From assembly GCF_015694725.1 (NCBI RefSeq), contig NZ_JADQDQ010000003.1, positions 1 to 64,000 of the forward strand: 64,000 nucleotides of DNA. Reading direction: 5' to 3'. The notes below the pieces were generated by a model that made no database searches, was not told where the DNA came from, and saw only the letters and a program-made list of their open reading frames with translations. This DNA is from Hymenobacter jeongseonensis (GTDB taxonomy: Bacteria; Bacteroidota; Bacteroidia; Cytophagales; Hymenobacteraceae). Of this stretch, positions 8,475 through 16,709 are shown piece by piece (positions within the stretch are counted from its first letter, which is position 1; each line of letters opens with the position of its first letter). The position numbers and the translations under genes are program-made.

Positions 8475-10631
8475 ATGGTGGCGAACCCGCCCACTTTATT
8501 CTATTCCGTGTCCGTATCTCCTTCCACCAAACGACTTATTATCGGCATTCTGGGCAGTGTGGCCTTGTTGCTGCTCGTGGCTTTCGCCGTGTTTCAGTGG
8601 AAGCGTCAGCAGCTGCTCACCTACGCGCTTGAGAAAGTTAAAGCCAAAGTTGAGCTCAAATACCCGGTTACACTCACCCTAGGACCGGCCCGATTTATCG
8701 GCTTCAAAACCGTGGAAATTGCCGGCATGAGCTTAGTGCCCCGCACGGCCCCCACCGATACATTACTCACGGCCAAGCGCTTGCAGGCTAGCTTGAGCGT
8801 GCGTTCGCTGTTTGCGGGCCGCCCGGTGTTCAGCGGCCTCGAAATTATCGCCGCACGCCTCACCGCACGCAAAACGGCTACCACCGACAACTTTGGGTTC
8901 TTAGCCAAAAAGCAAAAGACCAGCACCGTGCCCGTGGATACCACCAAGGGCACCAACTACGGCCTGCTCCTGAACCAGGTGCTCGAAACGGGGTTTGACA
9001 ACGTGCCCGGCGAGGCCGACTTCAAAGATTTTTACGTTAGCTATTCGAGCCCCCGGCACATGGCCATCCTGCAATTGCCGGAGCTCAGCATTAAAGACGG
9101 CGACATTTCGGGCCGGCTGACGGCCAATATCGATTCGATGGTGAATGAGCTCGGCATCAGCGGGCACATCGAGCCGGATGATTATGCCTTGACGGCCCGG
9201 GTATTCGGCCGGGGCAGTTCGGTGCAGTTGCCGTATTTGCCGCGCCGCTTTGGCGCCTTGGTCAGCTTCGATACGGTGCTGGTGCGCCTCGACAGCAAGG
9301 ACTTTGACAACGACGATACCGGCGGCCAGCTCACGGTGCGTGGCTCGGTGGCAGCCCGAAATTTTAGCCTCTACCATCCCAAACTGGCGGCCGACGAGAT
9401 AGAAATCAAGAGCGGCGCGCTGGATTTTGTGGCCCAGTTGGGACGCGGCACCGCTTCGTTGGAAAAAGGCAGCCAGGTCACGATCAACAAGCTGGTGCTG
9501 TACCCCGAAATCAGCGTGCGGATGAAGCCCAGCCGGGCCGTGGCCATCAAGGTCATGTCGGCCGAGACACAGGCCAACGACTTCTTTTCGTCCCTGCCCA
9601 CCGGCATTTTTGATGAAGTGCGCGGCGTGCGCGGCACCGGCACGCTCACCTACCGCATGAGCGGCAGCCTCGACATGGCCCAAGTGGACAGCCTAAAATT
9701 CGATTCCAGCCTCAAAGGCAACAAGTTCAAGCTGACCAGTTTTGGAGAGCAGGACCTGAACAAGCTGAATACGGCCTTCGAGCACACGGTGTACAACGAC
9801 AAGGGCGACTCGGTGCGCACCTTTCGGGTGGGGCCGCCCAACCCGGACTTCGTGTCCTACAACGACGTGTCGCCCTACCTCATTCACGCCATCACCACGG
9901 CCGAGGACCCGCGCTTTTTCACGCATAAGGGCTTCATGGAGAAAGCCTTTGTGAAGTCAGCCATTCAGAACATCAAGGAAAAGCGCTTTGCCCGCGGCGG
10001 CAGCACGCTCTCGATGCAACTGGTGAAAAACGTGTTTTTGACCCGTCAGAAAACCGTGGCCCGCAAAATGGAGGAAGCCTTGATTGTGTGGCTGCTCGAG
10101 AACATGCAACTGGCCAGCAAGCAGCGCATGTTTGAAGTGTACCTCAACATCATTGAGTGGGGCCCGAGTGGGTTCCGCTGGCCCAGCGGCAAGCGCGGCG
10201 TGTACGGCGTGAAAGACGCGGCCCTGTTCTACTACGGCAAGCGCCCCAACGAGCTGAACCTATCCGAAAGCCTGTACCTGGCCAGCATCATCCCCAAGCC
10301 GAAGTACGCCCGCTATTCCTTCGATTCCTACGGGGACCTGCGCCGGAGCACCCGCTATTTCTTCCGGCTCATTGCCGACATCATGGCTACCCGCGGCCTC
10401 ATTACCAACAACGACCGCCAAAGCATGCCGTATTCGCTCAACCTAAACGGGCCTGCGCGCCGGTACATGAGCTTTGCCGTGCGCCCCGATACGACGCGTA
10501 TCACCCCCCAAGCCGATTCGACGCAATTTGAACCCTTGGATTTGCTGGATTTGCTCAACACCGGCGCGGCTCCCGATGCGGGCGTGAATACCGGTGCCGC
10601 CGAAGTGGTACCCGGGAAAGAGCCTAAATAG
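8475..10631 (+). CDS. GT51 peptidoglycan glycosyltransferase with long N-terminal region
   Basis: A membrane-anchored protein of about 718 residues. A signal-anchor helix lies at about 20-40. Then comes a region of about 400 residues rich in beta-strand-like segments that resembles AsmA-type lipid-transfer modules (LTLGPARFIGFKTVEIAGMS, repeated strand-turn pattern). The C-terminal part is a GT51 domain: AEDPRFFTHKG with the catalytic Glu near residue 477, the second motif GGSTLSMQLVKN, then RKMEEALIVWLLE. There is no transpeptidase domain, so it is a monofunctional glycan polymerase (lipid II substrate) or a relative. The first possible start codons overlap the promoter box; GTG 8508 gives an N-terminus SVSPSTKRLI that may be the true one. 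Confidence 0.8.
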   Translation: MVANPPTLFYSVSVSPSTKRLIIGILGSVALLLLVAFAVFQWKRQQLLTYALEKVKAKVELKYPVTLTLGPARFIGFKTVEIAGMSLVPRTAPTDTLLTAKRLQASLSVRSLFAGRPVFSGLEIIAARLTARKTATTDNFGFLAKKQKTSTVPVDTTKGTNYGLLLNQVLETGFDNVPGEADFKDFYVSYSSPRHMAILQLPELSIKDGDISGRLTANIDSMVNELGISGHIEPDDYALTARVFGRGSSVQLPYLPRRFGALVSFDTVLVRLDSKDFDNDDTGGQLTVRGSVAARNFSLYHPKLAADEIEIKSGALDFVAQLGRGTASLEKGSQVTINKLVLYPEISVRMKPSRAVAIKVMSAETQANDFFSSLPTGIFDEVRGVRGTGTLTYRMSGSLDMAQVDSLKFDSSLKGNKFKLTSFGEQDLNKLNTAFEHTVYNDKGDSVRTFRVGPPNPDFVSYNDVSPYLIHAITTAEDPRFFTHKGFMEKAFVKSAIQNIKEKRFARGGSTLSMQLVKNVFLTRQKTVARKMEEALIVWLLENMQLASKQRMFEVYLNIIEWGPSGFRWPSGKRGVYGVKDAALFYYGKRPNELNLSESLYLASIIPKPKYARYSFDSYGDLRRSTRYFFRLIADIMATRGLITNNDRQSMPYSLNLNGPARRYMSFAVRPDTTRITPQADSTQFEPLDLLDLLNTGAAPDAGVNTGAAEVVPGKEPK

Positions 10632-10758
10632 CCCATTCCCAAGCAACTCAGAAAAGAACGGGGCGGCTGACGTGTCGGCGAAGCCCTTGGTTTGAAAACC
10701 TCACCCTGGCCCATCTTCCAAAGAGTGGGGAGCCACGCCACAAGATTCAGTTTTAAAC

Positions 10759-10792
10759 AAAAAGCCCCGGTTCAATTGAGCCGGGGCTTTTT
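10759..10792. terminator. bidirectional terminator
   Basis: AAAAAGCCCCGG at 10759-10770 pairs with CCGGGGCTTTTT at 10781-10792; the intervening TTCAATTGAG continues the stem. T-tracts lie on both sides, so it serves the converging GT51 and TerC genes. Confidence 0.85.
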
Positions 10793-10864
10793 GTTTGTTC
10801 ATTAACGTCAGGGTCGGCTCTCTTTGGGAGGAGGGCCATGACCAAGTTCCACAGCTGCGCGGCC

Positions 10865-11800
10865 CTATTCTGGAAGCGTGTCGGCTTCCTTTTTGGGCCA
10901 CACCACCGAGGCTAGTACGCTCAACAGCAGCAAGCCGCCCACTACGCCCAGCGCCACCGGCATGGGGATGGGAAAGAAGCTTTCCAGTAGGATTTTGGCG
11001 CCGATAAAGACCAGAATCAGCGAGAGGCCGTAGTGCAGGTAGTGGAACAGGCGCATCATGCTGGCCAGGGCAAAGTACAGGGCCCGCAGGCCCAGCAGCG
11101 CAAACACGTTGGACGTGAAGACGATAAAAGTGTCGCGCGTGATAGCCAAAATGGCGGGAATGGAATCGGCCGCAAAAACCACATCGGTGGTTTCCACCAT
11201 TACCAACACCACAAACAGCGGGGTTGCAAAACGCACCCCGTCGCGGCGCACAAAGAACTTACCGCCCTCCATGTTCCGGGTAATGGGCAGATGGCGGCTC
11301 AGAAAGCGCACTATCGGGTTGTTCTCGGGGTCTATTTCCGGGCCGTCGCCGCTCAGTCCCATCCGCACGCCGGTGTACACGAGGAAGGCTCCCAGTAGGT
11401 AAATCAGGAAGTGAAACTTGGCCAGCAGTGCGCCCCCCACCAGAATAAAGACGGCGCGTAAAATCAGTGCGCCTAGCACTCCCCAAAAAAGAATGCGGTG
11501 CTGAAACTGCGGCGGCACATTGAAGTAGTTGAAAATAAGCAGGAAGACAAACAGGTTGTCGACGCTCAACGCCTTCTCCACCAAATACCCCGTGAGCCAC
11601 TGCAATCCCGCTTCGGGGCCCATGGTGCGGTACACCAAAAAGTTGAAGGCCAACGACAACGCAATCCAAAAGGCGCTCCAGCCCAGGGCTTCGCGCAGCT
11701 TGATTGCGTGGGCTTTGCGGTTGAAGACCAGCAAATCGAGCAGGAGCAGCCCGATTACAAAAACGTTAAAGACCAGCCAAAACAGGGGAGAATTTTCCAT
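10865..11800 (-). CDS. TerC/Alx family membrane protein
   Basis: A 311-residue protein with about eight helices. Family motifs are VEKALSVDNLFVFLLIF and TTDVVFAADSIPAILAITRD; both contain membrane-embedded acidic residues (E and D) that bind metal in this family. E. coli Alx exports manganese; TerC proteins supply metals to secreted enzymes. The frame is open upstream to 11878, but ATG 11800 begins the conserved protein (MENSPLFWLVFNVFVIG). A TATCTTG box lies just upstream of it. I see no yybP-ykoY riboswitch in the leader. It converges with the GT51 gene across a shared terminator. Metal export or supply is a family-based inference. Confidence 0.88.
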   Translation of the reverse strand: MENSPLFWLVFNVFVIGLLLLDLLVFNRKAHAIKLREALGWSAFWIALSLAFNFLVYRTMGPEAGLQWLTGYLVEKALSVDNLFVFLLIFNYFNVPPQFQHRILFWGVLGALILRAVFILVGGALLAKFHFLIYLLGAFLVYTGVRMGLSGDGPEIDPENNPIVRFLSRHLPITRNMEGGKFFVRRDGVRFATPLFVVLVMVETTDVVFAADSIPAILAITRDTFIVFTSNVFALLGLRALYFALASMMRLFHYLHYGLSLILVFIGAKILLESFFPIPMPVALGVVGGLLLLSVLASVVWPKKEADTLPE

Positions 11801-11909
11801 GCGTTGGGGCAAGATACGCCGGGGCTTGCAAGCTGGTTGGCTTTGGGGCGAGCCGCGGCGGTTCTGGTTCGATAACAAACCAGCTAACGGCGCAGGCCCG
11901 CGCCGCGGA

Positions 11910-12653
11910 TTAGCGGTTGCTCACGGGCCTTTGCGGGCGAAACCAGCTGCTTACTTTCATTTGCAGCACGCCGAAGAAGGCCTCTTTCACAATGCCCGAC
12001 GACATCTTGGAGGTGCCCCGGGTGCGGTCGGTGAAAATAATGGGCACTTCTTTGATGCGAAAGCCTAATTGGTAGGCCAGCCACTTCATCTCTATCTGAA
12101 AAGCGTAGCCAACGAATTTGATATCCGGCAAGTCGATGGTGCGCAGCACCCGCGCCGAATAGCACTTGAAGCCAGCGGTGGCGTCGCGAATGGGCATGCC
12201 CGTTATCAGGCGCACGTACCAGGAGGCGAAATAGGACATCAGAACCCGCGACATGGGCCAGTTCACCACGTTCACGCCCTGAATGTAGCGCGAGCCAATG
12301 GCCAGGTCAAAGCCCTCGAGGCGGCAGGCATCGTGCAGGCGCAGCAAGTCTTCGGGGTTGTGCGAGAAGTCGGCGTCCATCTCGAATACGTATTCGTAGC
12401 CGTGGCTCAGTGCCCACCGGAAGCCGTGGATGTAGGCCGTGCCCAGGCCTTGCTTGCCCTTGCGCTCCTCCAAAAACAAGCGCCCCGGAAATTCGGCCTG
12501 CAGGCCCCGCACAATGTCCGCCGTGCCGTCGGGCGAGCCGTCGTCGATAATCAGGACATCGAAAGCCCGCGGTAACGACATCACTTTGCGGATAATAAGC
12601 TCCGCATTTTCGCGCTCGTTGTAAGTAGGAATTAGGACGAGGCCTTCACTCAT
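11910..12653 (-). CDS. polyprenol monophosphomannose synthase-like GT2
   Basis: A 247-residue soluble glycosyltransferase of the DPM1 (dolichyl-phosphate mannose synthase) type without C-terminal membrane helices. It shows LVLIPTYNERENAELIIRKV, IDDGSPDGTADIV, MDADFSHNPEDL with the DxD metal site, GSRYIQG, and IRDATAGFKCYSARVL. These features are typical of proteins labelled polyprenol monophosphomannose synthase. The frame is open to 12854, but ATG 12653 is the natural start and lies 5 nt after an exact TATCTTTG box, so the mRNA is probably leaderless. It may supply a lipid-linked mannose for glycosylation; the sugar is inferred from the family. Confidence 0.88.
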   Translation of the reverse strand: MSEGLVLIPTYNERENAELIIRKVMSLPRAFDVLIIDDGSPDGTADIVRGLQAEFPGRLFLEERKGKQGLGTAYIHGFRWALSHGYEYVFEMDADFSHNPEDLLRLHDACRLEGFDLAIGSRYIQGVNVVNWPMSRVLMSYFASWYVRLITGMPIRDATAGFKCYSARVLRTIDLPDIKFVGYAFQIEMKWLAYQLGFRIKEVPIIFTDRTRGTSKMSSGIVKEAFFGVLQMKVSSWFRPQRPVSNR

Positions 12654-12658
12654 GGGCT

Positions 12659-12666
12659 CAAAGATA
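12659..12666 (-). promoter_or_regulatory. -7 promoter box of the DPM-like gene (leaderless)
   Basis: TATCTTTG on the minus strand is followed by 5 nt and the ATG at 12653. It matches TAnnTTTG exactly. Confidence 0.6.
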
Positions 12667-12775
12667 GGGTTCCCCTGTGCGAAGCTGCATGCCCCAACTG
12701 GTGCCCGGATGATAATTTGCTTTCTTAATGGTAATAATGCGGCCTTGCAATATTGTTGTACGCAAGCAGAAATGG

Positions 12776-14149
12776 CTACTGCCCAACTGCTAGCGTGGCC
12801 GCCACCCGCTTGGCGTGGCGAATGCAGTCGGGCACGCTGACGCCGGCCCGCCAATTGGCCACGGCCACGATGTTTTCAGTTTCGAGGGCTGTCGCCGCCG
12901 CGTGGGCCTCCACAATGGGCGCATCGAATTGAGGAATGCTGCGCGGCCAGAAATAGCGCCCTTGCCAACGCGGCTTCCCTGAAATGCCATAAAAACGGCT
13001 CAGCTCGGCATGCACGGCGGCCTTTTGTACGTCCTCGGGCTCACGGGCGGCCGCTTCGTACTGCGCGCCGCCTACAAACGTGGTGAATAGCACCTGCCCG
13101 GCCGGCACACGCTGCGGGTAGATGGCACTGGTCCAGATGGAGCCCGCCGCGTACGCGCCCTCCACTTTCGGATGCAGCGCCCCAAAGCCGTTGAGGGGAT
13201 GCGCCACCGCCGCCCGGTCGTAGGCAGAAAACACTACGCTCATGGGCGGGTAGTGCACGGCGGCCAAAGCCGCGGCCGGTTTCGGAAATAAGGGCTGCAG
13301 GAGTTCGGCAGCCGCATAGGCCGGCAGGGCCAGAGCCAGGTGGGTGTAGGCCACGGCCGTTTTGCGGACTTCACCTGGCCCAATTGGGGGCCAAAAAACG
13401 GGGCTGCCCGAAGCCGGAGAATGCACCTCATAGCTGCCCGTGGCATTGCGCGTGATGCTTGAAATCTGAACGCCGGGGTAATAATTGGTGAGCTTGGCCG
13501 CAAGGGCATCCGTCAGGGTTTGCACCCCGCCTTCGAGGGTGACGATGCGGCGGCGTGGCGTGCCTTTTCCGGTTTTGGCCAGGCCCCGCAGCACCGAGCC
13601 GTATTGTTGTTCCAGCGCCGCGAGTTGCGGAAACGTCTTGTGCAGCAGCAGCTTTTCGGGGTCGCCGGCGTAGATGCCGGCCATGAACGGGTTGACGGCG
13701 TAGTCAACGATTTCGGGCCCAAACCGGCGGCGAAAAAAGTGGGCCACCGTTTCGTTGGGCTCCGCCGGCACGGCGGGCTTGCGCAGTTCCTGCAGGAGCT
13801 GCCACTTGGCTTTGAGGCTGAAAAAACCGTTGGTGAGCAGGGCGGGAGGCGAGCCGGGCAGTTGGCGGTAGCGCCCGCCACGCAGCACATAGCGATGCTT
13901 GCTGACGTCGGCGCTTTCCTGAATCTGGTCGGTCAGGTCAAGGTTGGCGAGCAATGCTTCCAGCTCAGGGCTCAATTGCAACGAATTGGGGCCGTTTTCC
14001 AGCAAGTAGCCTTCCGGCGTGGCCCAGGTGCGGAGGTTGCCGCCCGGCCGGGTTTCGGCTTCGAATAGGTCGTAGGGCACACCGGCCTGTTGCAGGTACC
14101 ACGCGAGCGTGAGGCCGCTGACGCCGCCGCCGATGATGGCAATTTTCAT
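12776..14149 (-). CDS. hemG: oxygen-dependent protoporphyrinogen oxidase (HemY type)
   Basis: A 457-residue flavoprotein that oxidises protoporphyrinogen IX to protoporphyrin IX in haem synthesis. The N-terminus carries the FAD dinucleotide fold IAIIGGGVSGLTLAWYLQ, followed by FEAETRPGGNLRTW and ENGPNSLQ, both typical of the HemY branch. The C-terminus has the second FAD segment (NIVAVANWRAGVSVPDCI). Length is normal. The frame is open upstream to 14350, but ATG 14149 is the correct start. A TACCTTTG box lies 24 nt upstream and is back-to-back with the promoter of the gmhB-like gene. In older naming the symbol may be given as hemY. No other haem gene is nearby. Confidence 0.92.
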   Translation of the reverse strand: MKIAIIGGGVSGLTLAWYLQQAGVPYDLFEAETRPGGNLRTWATPEGYLLENGPNSLQLSPELEALLANLDLTDQIQESADVSKHRYVLRGGRYRQLPGSPPALLTNGFFSLKAKWQLLQELRKPAVPAEPNETVAHFFRRRFGPEIVDYAVNPFMAGIYAGDPEKLLLHKTFPQLAALEQQYGSVLRGLAKTGKGTPRRRIVTLEGGVQTLTDALAAKLTNYYPGVQISSITRNATGSYEVHSPASGSPVFWPPIGPGEVRKTAVAYTHLALALPAYAAAELLQPLFPKPAAALAAVHYPPMSVVFSAYDRAAVAHPLNGFGALHPKVEGAYAAGSIWTSAIYPQRVPAGQVLFTTFVGGAQYEAAAREPEDVQKAAVHAELSRFYGISGKPRWQGRYFWPRSIPQFDAPIVEAHAAATALETENIVAVANWRAGVSVPDCIRHAKRVAATLAVGQ

Positions 14150-14173
14150 ATGCTGAGTGCGGGAATGGGACTG

Positions 14174-14181
14174 CAAAGGTA
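14174..14181 (-). promoter_or_regulatory. -7 promoter box of the protoporphyrinogen oxidase gene
   Basis: TACCTTTG on the minus strand, 24 nt before ATG 14149. It forms a compact divergent promoter pair with the box at 14207-14214. Confidence 0.55.
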
Positions 14182-14206
14182 GCGGCGCGGTCCTGCGGTT
14201 CGCCCG

Positions 14207-14214
14207 TAGCTTTG
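14207..14214 (+). promoter_or_regulatory. -7 promoter box of the gmhB-like gene (leaderless)
   Basis: TAGCTTTG, then 5 nt (CGGCC), then ATG 14220. This predicts transcription starting at or next to the start codon. Confidence 0.6.
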
Positions 14215-14219
14215 CGGCC

Positions 14220-14738
14220 ATGACAACAAAGAACAAAGCCGTTTTCCTAGACCGCGACGGCGTGTTGAACGAAGAACTCGGGACGTACGTGTGGCAGCCG
14301 GAGCAATTCATTGTGTGCCCCGGCGTGCCCGAGAGTGTGGCTCGGCTCAAAGCGGCCGGCTACTTCCTCATCGTGGTCACCAACCAGGCCGGCATCGCCA
14401 AGGGCCTTTACACCGCCACCGACGTGCGCGCCTGCTACGCCAAGCTGCAGGATGCCTGTGGCGGCCTCATCGATGCGCTTTATTTCAGTGAGGCGCACCC
14501 CAGCGTGAGCGAATCCATCCTGCGCAAGCCAAACTCCGGCATGCTGGAAAAAGCCGTGGCCCGCTTCAACCTCGACCCCGCCCAGTGCTGGATAGTGGGC
14601 GACCGCCTGCGGGACATGCAGGCCGGCGCCAAGGTTGGCGTGCGCGGCGTACTGGTGGGAGAGGAGGAAAACGCGGAGGGCTTCGTGCCCCACGTGGCCG
14701 ACCTGCGGGCGGCCACGGAATTGATACTAGAAGGTTAA
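14220..14738 (+). CDS. gmhB: GmhB-like HAD-IIIA phosphatase
   Basis: A 172-residue HAD phosphatase of the D-glycero-D-manno-heptose-1,7-bisphosphate 7-phosphatase family. It shows AVFLDRDGVLNEELG (nucleophile D11, acid/base D13), VVTNQAGIAKGLY (motif II Thr), RKPNSGML, and WIVGDRLRDMQAGAKVGVRG (motif III/IV acids). It should act in ADP-heptose synthesis for lipopolysaccharide, matching the heptosyltransferase-like GT9 gene nearby. One oddity: the zinc-binding His-Cys-Cys loop found in classical GmhB just before RKP is replaced by EAHPSVSESIL, with no cysteine. It is therefore a zinc-free variant or a related HisB-N-type phosphatase. Confidence 0.82.
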   Translation: MTTKNKAVFLDRDGVLNEELGTYVWQPEQFIVCPGVPESVARLKAAGYFLIVVTNQAGIAKGLYTATDVRACYAKLQDACGGLIDALYFSEAHPSVSESILRKPNSGMLEKAVARFNLDPAQCWIVGDRLRDMQAGAKVGVRGVLVGEEENAEGFVPHVADLRAATELILEG

Positions 14739-14751
14739 AAACGCGAAATGC

Positions 14752-14805
14752 GAACACCAAAAAGGCCGGCCTTTCCACGTGGGAAGGCCGGCCTTTTTGG
14801 TGTTC
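14752..14805. terminator. 54-bp palindromic bidirectional terminator
   Basis: An almost perfect palindrome from GAACACCAAAAAGG to its mirror CCTTTTTGGTGTTC, with GGCCGGCCTTTCC arms inside and an ACGT centre. It separates the converging gmhB-like and small lipoprotein genes and carries T-tracts on both strands. Confidence 0.85.
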
Positions 14806-14816
14806 AACCCCTGTGC

Positions 14817-14972
14817 TTACTGGCGCGCTGCGGGCGTAGCCGTGCTGGCCGTGATAGGCGCAGAAACAGGCGTTGCTGCCTTGGTGCTGGTGTAGGCGGG
14901 GCACACCTGGCGGTTGCAGGCGCCAAGTGAGAGCGCCGTAAAACCGGCAGCAAGCAGAATGAGCTTCTTCAT
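14817..14972 (-). CDS. small lipoprotein, 51 residues
   Basis: A very short secreted protein. Residues 1-18 (MKKLILLAAGFTALSLGA) form a lipoprotein signal peptide with the lipobox LGAC, so the mature chain has about 33 residues starting at C19 and is lipidated. It contains NRQVCPAYTSTKA followed by a Thr/Ala/Pro-rich tail. The frame is open to 15014, but the signal peptide fixes the start at 14972. No function is known; size and form suggest a small periplasmic or outer-membrane lipoprotein. Confidence 0.7.
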   Translation of the reverse strand: MKKLILLAAGFTALSLGACNRQVCPAYTSTKAATPVSAPITASTATPAARQ

Positions 14973-15070
14973 AATTATAAAAAACGAGTGAGGGAAGACG
15001 AGGTTGCGCTTCAAAGATAAGCAGCTAGACCTATATTCTAAGAAAAAATCGAACGCAAAAATTGCATTAT

Positions 15071-16465
15071 TTAGTACCCTAGAATTCGCAACATGCTGGC
15101 CGCTTCCTGCTGGGGCGCAAAAACCGTATCGATAAGCGTGCCATCTTCGGCGCGGTCGAGGATGATGTGCTGCGGCGCGGGAATGAGGCAGTGCTTGACG
15201 CCGCCGTAGCCGCTCAGGCTTTCCTGGTAGGCGCCGGTGTGGAAGAAGCCCACGTACAGCGGCTGCGCATCGGCGGGCTTGCGCTCGGGCAAGAACACCT
15301 GGTAGATGTGCTTTTCGGCATTGTAGTAGTCCTGCGAGTCGCAGGTGAGGCCGCCGAGCTGGAGCTTCTTGTAGCCCTTCTGCCAGCCGTTAATCGCCAG
15401 CATGATAAAGCGTTGGTTCAGAGCCCAGGTGTCGGGCAGGTTGGTGATGAACGAGCCGTCAATCATGTACCAGAGCTCCTTGTCGTTCTGCAGCTTTTCG
15501 TCGAGAATGCTGTAGATGATGGCGCCGCTTTCGCCCACCGTAAAGATGCCGAACTCAGTAAAAATGTTGGGTTCGGGCACGCCTTCCTCCAGACAAATGC
15601 GCTGGATGGTGCGCAGGATTTCGGCCACCATGTAGGGGTAGTCGTACTCGGGCTGGATGCTGGTTTGGATGGGGAAGCCGCCGCCAATGTCGATGGTGGT
15701 GAGGGTGGGGCACACTTTCCGCAGCTCGCAGTACTTGTGCACGAAGCGGCTCAGCTCCGACCAATAATAGGACGTGTCCTTGATGCCGGTGTTGATGAAG
15801 TAGTGCAGCATGGTGAGCTCAAAGCGCGGGTCTTCCTTGATGCGCTTTTCGTAGAGCGGAATGGCGTCGGCGTAGCGAATGCCCAGGCGGGAGGTGTAGA
15901 ACTGGAAGCGCGGCTCCTCGTCGGAGGCCAGGCGCATGCCCAGGTTCACCTTCTCGCGCACGTGGTCGTGGTAGTACTCGATTTCGTTTGGCGCATCGAT
16001 GATGGGCATGCAGTTCACAAACCCGTCGTTAATCAGGTCGGCAATTTCTTTCTTGTAAGCTTCGGGCTTGAAGCCGTTGCAGATGATGTGCTTTTGCTTG
16101 TCGACTTTGCCCTGGGCGTGCAGGTTGCGGATGATGCTGATGTCGAACCAGGACGAGGTTTCGAGGTGGATGTCGTTTTTTAGGGCCTCTTCCAGCACGA
16201 AACGGAAGTGCGACGACTTGGTGCAGTAGGCGTAGGAATACGTGCCCTGGTAATTGGTTTGGGTAATGGCGTCGGCAAACCATTTTTTTGCCCGTTGAAT
16301 CTGGGAACTGATTTTGGGCAGGTACGTGAGGCGGAGCGGGGTGCCGTATTTCTCCACGAGGCCCATGAGGTCGATGTCGTGGAAACGGAGTTCGTGCTCC
16401 TGCACCGTAAAATCGGCCGTGGGGAAGTCGAACGTTTGGGAAATTAGGTCGTGATAAGTATCCAT
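15071..16465 (-). CDS. speA: arginine decarboxylase, fold III PLP enzyme
   Basis: A 464-residue alanine-racemase-fold decarboxylase of the kind labelled arginine decarboxylase in Bacteroidota, converting arginine to agmatine. The PLP lysine is K83 in AYCTKSSHF; the glycine-rich phosphate loop is TIDIGGGFPI, and EFGIFTVGESGAI lies further on. It is shorter than E. coli SpeA (about 658 residues) because it lacks the inserted helical domain. It is divergent from the arginase gene 245 nt away, so both arginine-using enzymes share a control region. A promoter box at 16513-16520 and a small hairpin at 16490-16508 lie in its leader. The exact substrate is inferred from family and context. Confidence 0.85.
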   Translation of the reverse strand: MDTYHDLISQTFDFPTADFTVQEHELRFHDIDLMGLVEKYGTPLRLTYLPKISSQIQRAKKWFADAITQTNYQGTYSYAYCTKSSHFRFVLEEALKNDIHLETSSWFDISIIRNLHAQGKVDKQKHIICNGFKPEAYKKEIADLINDGFVNCMPIIDAPNEIEYYHDHVREKVNLGMRLASDEEPRFQFYTSRLGIRYADAIPLYEKRIKEDPRFELTMLHYFINTGIKDTSYYWSELSRFVHKYCELRKVCPTLTTIDIGGGFPIQTSIQPEYDYPYMVAEILRTIQRICLEEGVPEPNIFTEFGIFTVGESGAIIYSILDEKLQNDKELWYMIDGSFITNLPDTWALNQRFIMLAINGWQKGYKKLQLGGLTCDSQDYYNAEKHIYQVFLPERKPADAQPLYVGFFHTGAYQESLSGYGGVKHCLIPAPQHIILDRAEDGTLIDTVFAPQQEAASMLRILGY

Positions 16466-16489
16466 CGGTTTTTAAAAGCGGCGGGAAAA

Positions 16490-16508
16490 GCCGACCTTTG
16501 CAGTCGGC
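16490..16508 (-). promoter_or_regulatory. leader hairpin of the arginine decarboxylase gene
   Basis: GCCGAC at 16490-16495 pairs with GTCGGC at 16503-16508 across a 7-nt loop. It would sit in the 5' untranslated leader, between the promoter box and the start codon. Function unknown; it could affect mRNA stability or translation. Confidence 0.35.
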
Positions 16509-16512
16509 GGGT

Positions 16513-16520
16513 CAAAAGTA
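16513..16520 (-). promoter_or_regulatory. -7 promoter box of the arginine decarboxylase gene
   Basis: TACTTTTG on the minus strand, 47 nt before the start codon at 16465. Matches TAnnTTTG exactly. Confidence 0.55.
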
Positions 16521-16709
16521 CCGCCGGGGTGGAGATAAAAGGTTGGAACAGTCCACTGTTCTCTGGTCTCCTCCTCGCATCGTGACGATGGAATAAAGCG
16601 ACTTGGCTACGGTGGAGCATATCTACCGCAAGGCAGCGCTCGAAGGTTGCCGCCCCCGGGCGGTCCGCCTTGGAACGATGCCCCATTTCGCTACCCAAAT
16701 TCCCACCCG

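Noticed and set aside
15167..16183. 338-codon frame opposite arginine decarboxylase
   Set aside because: Antisense shadow; the minus-strand protein has all expected PLP-enzyme motifs.
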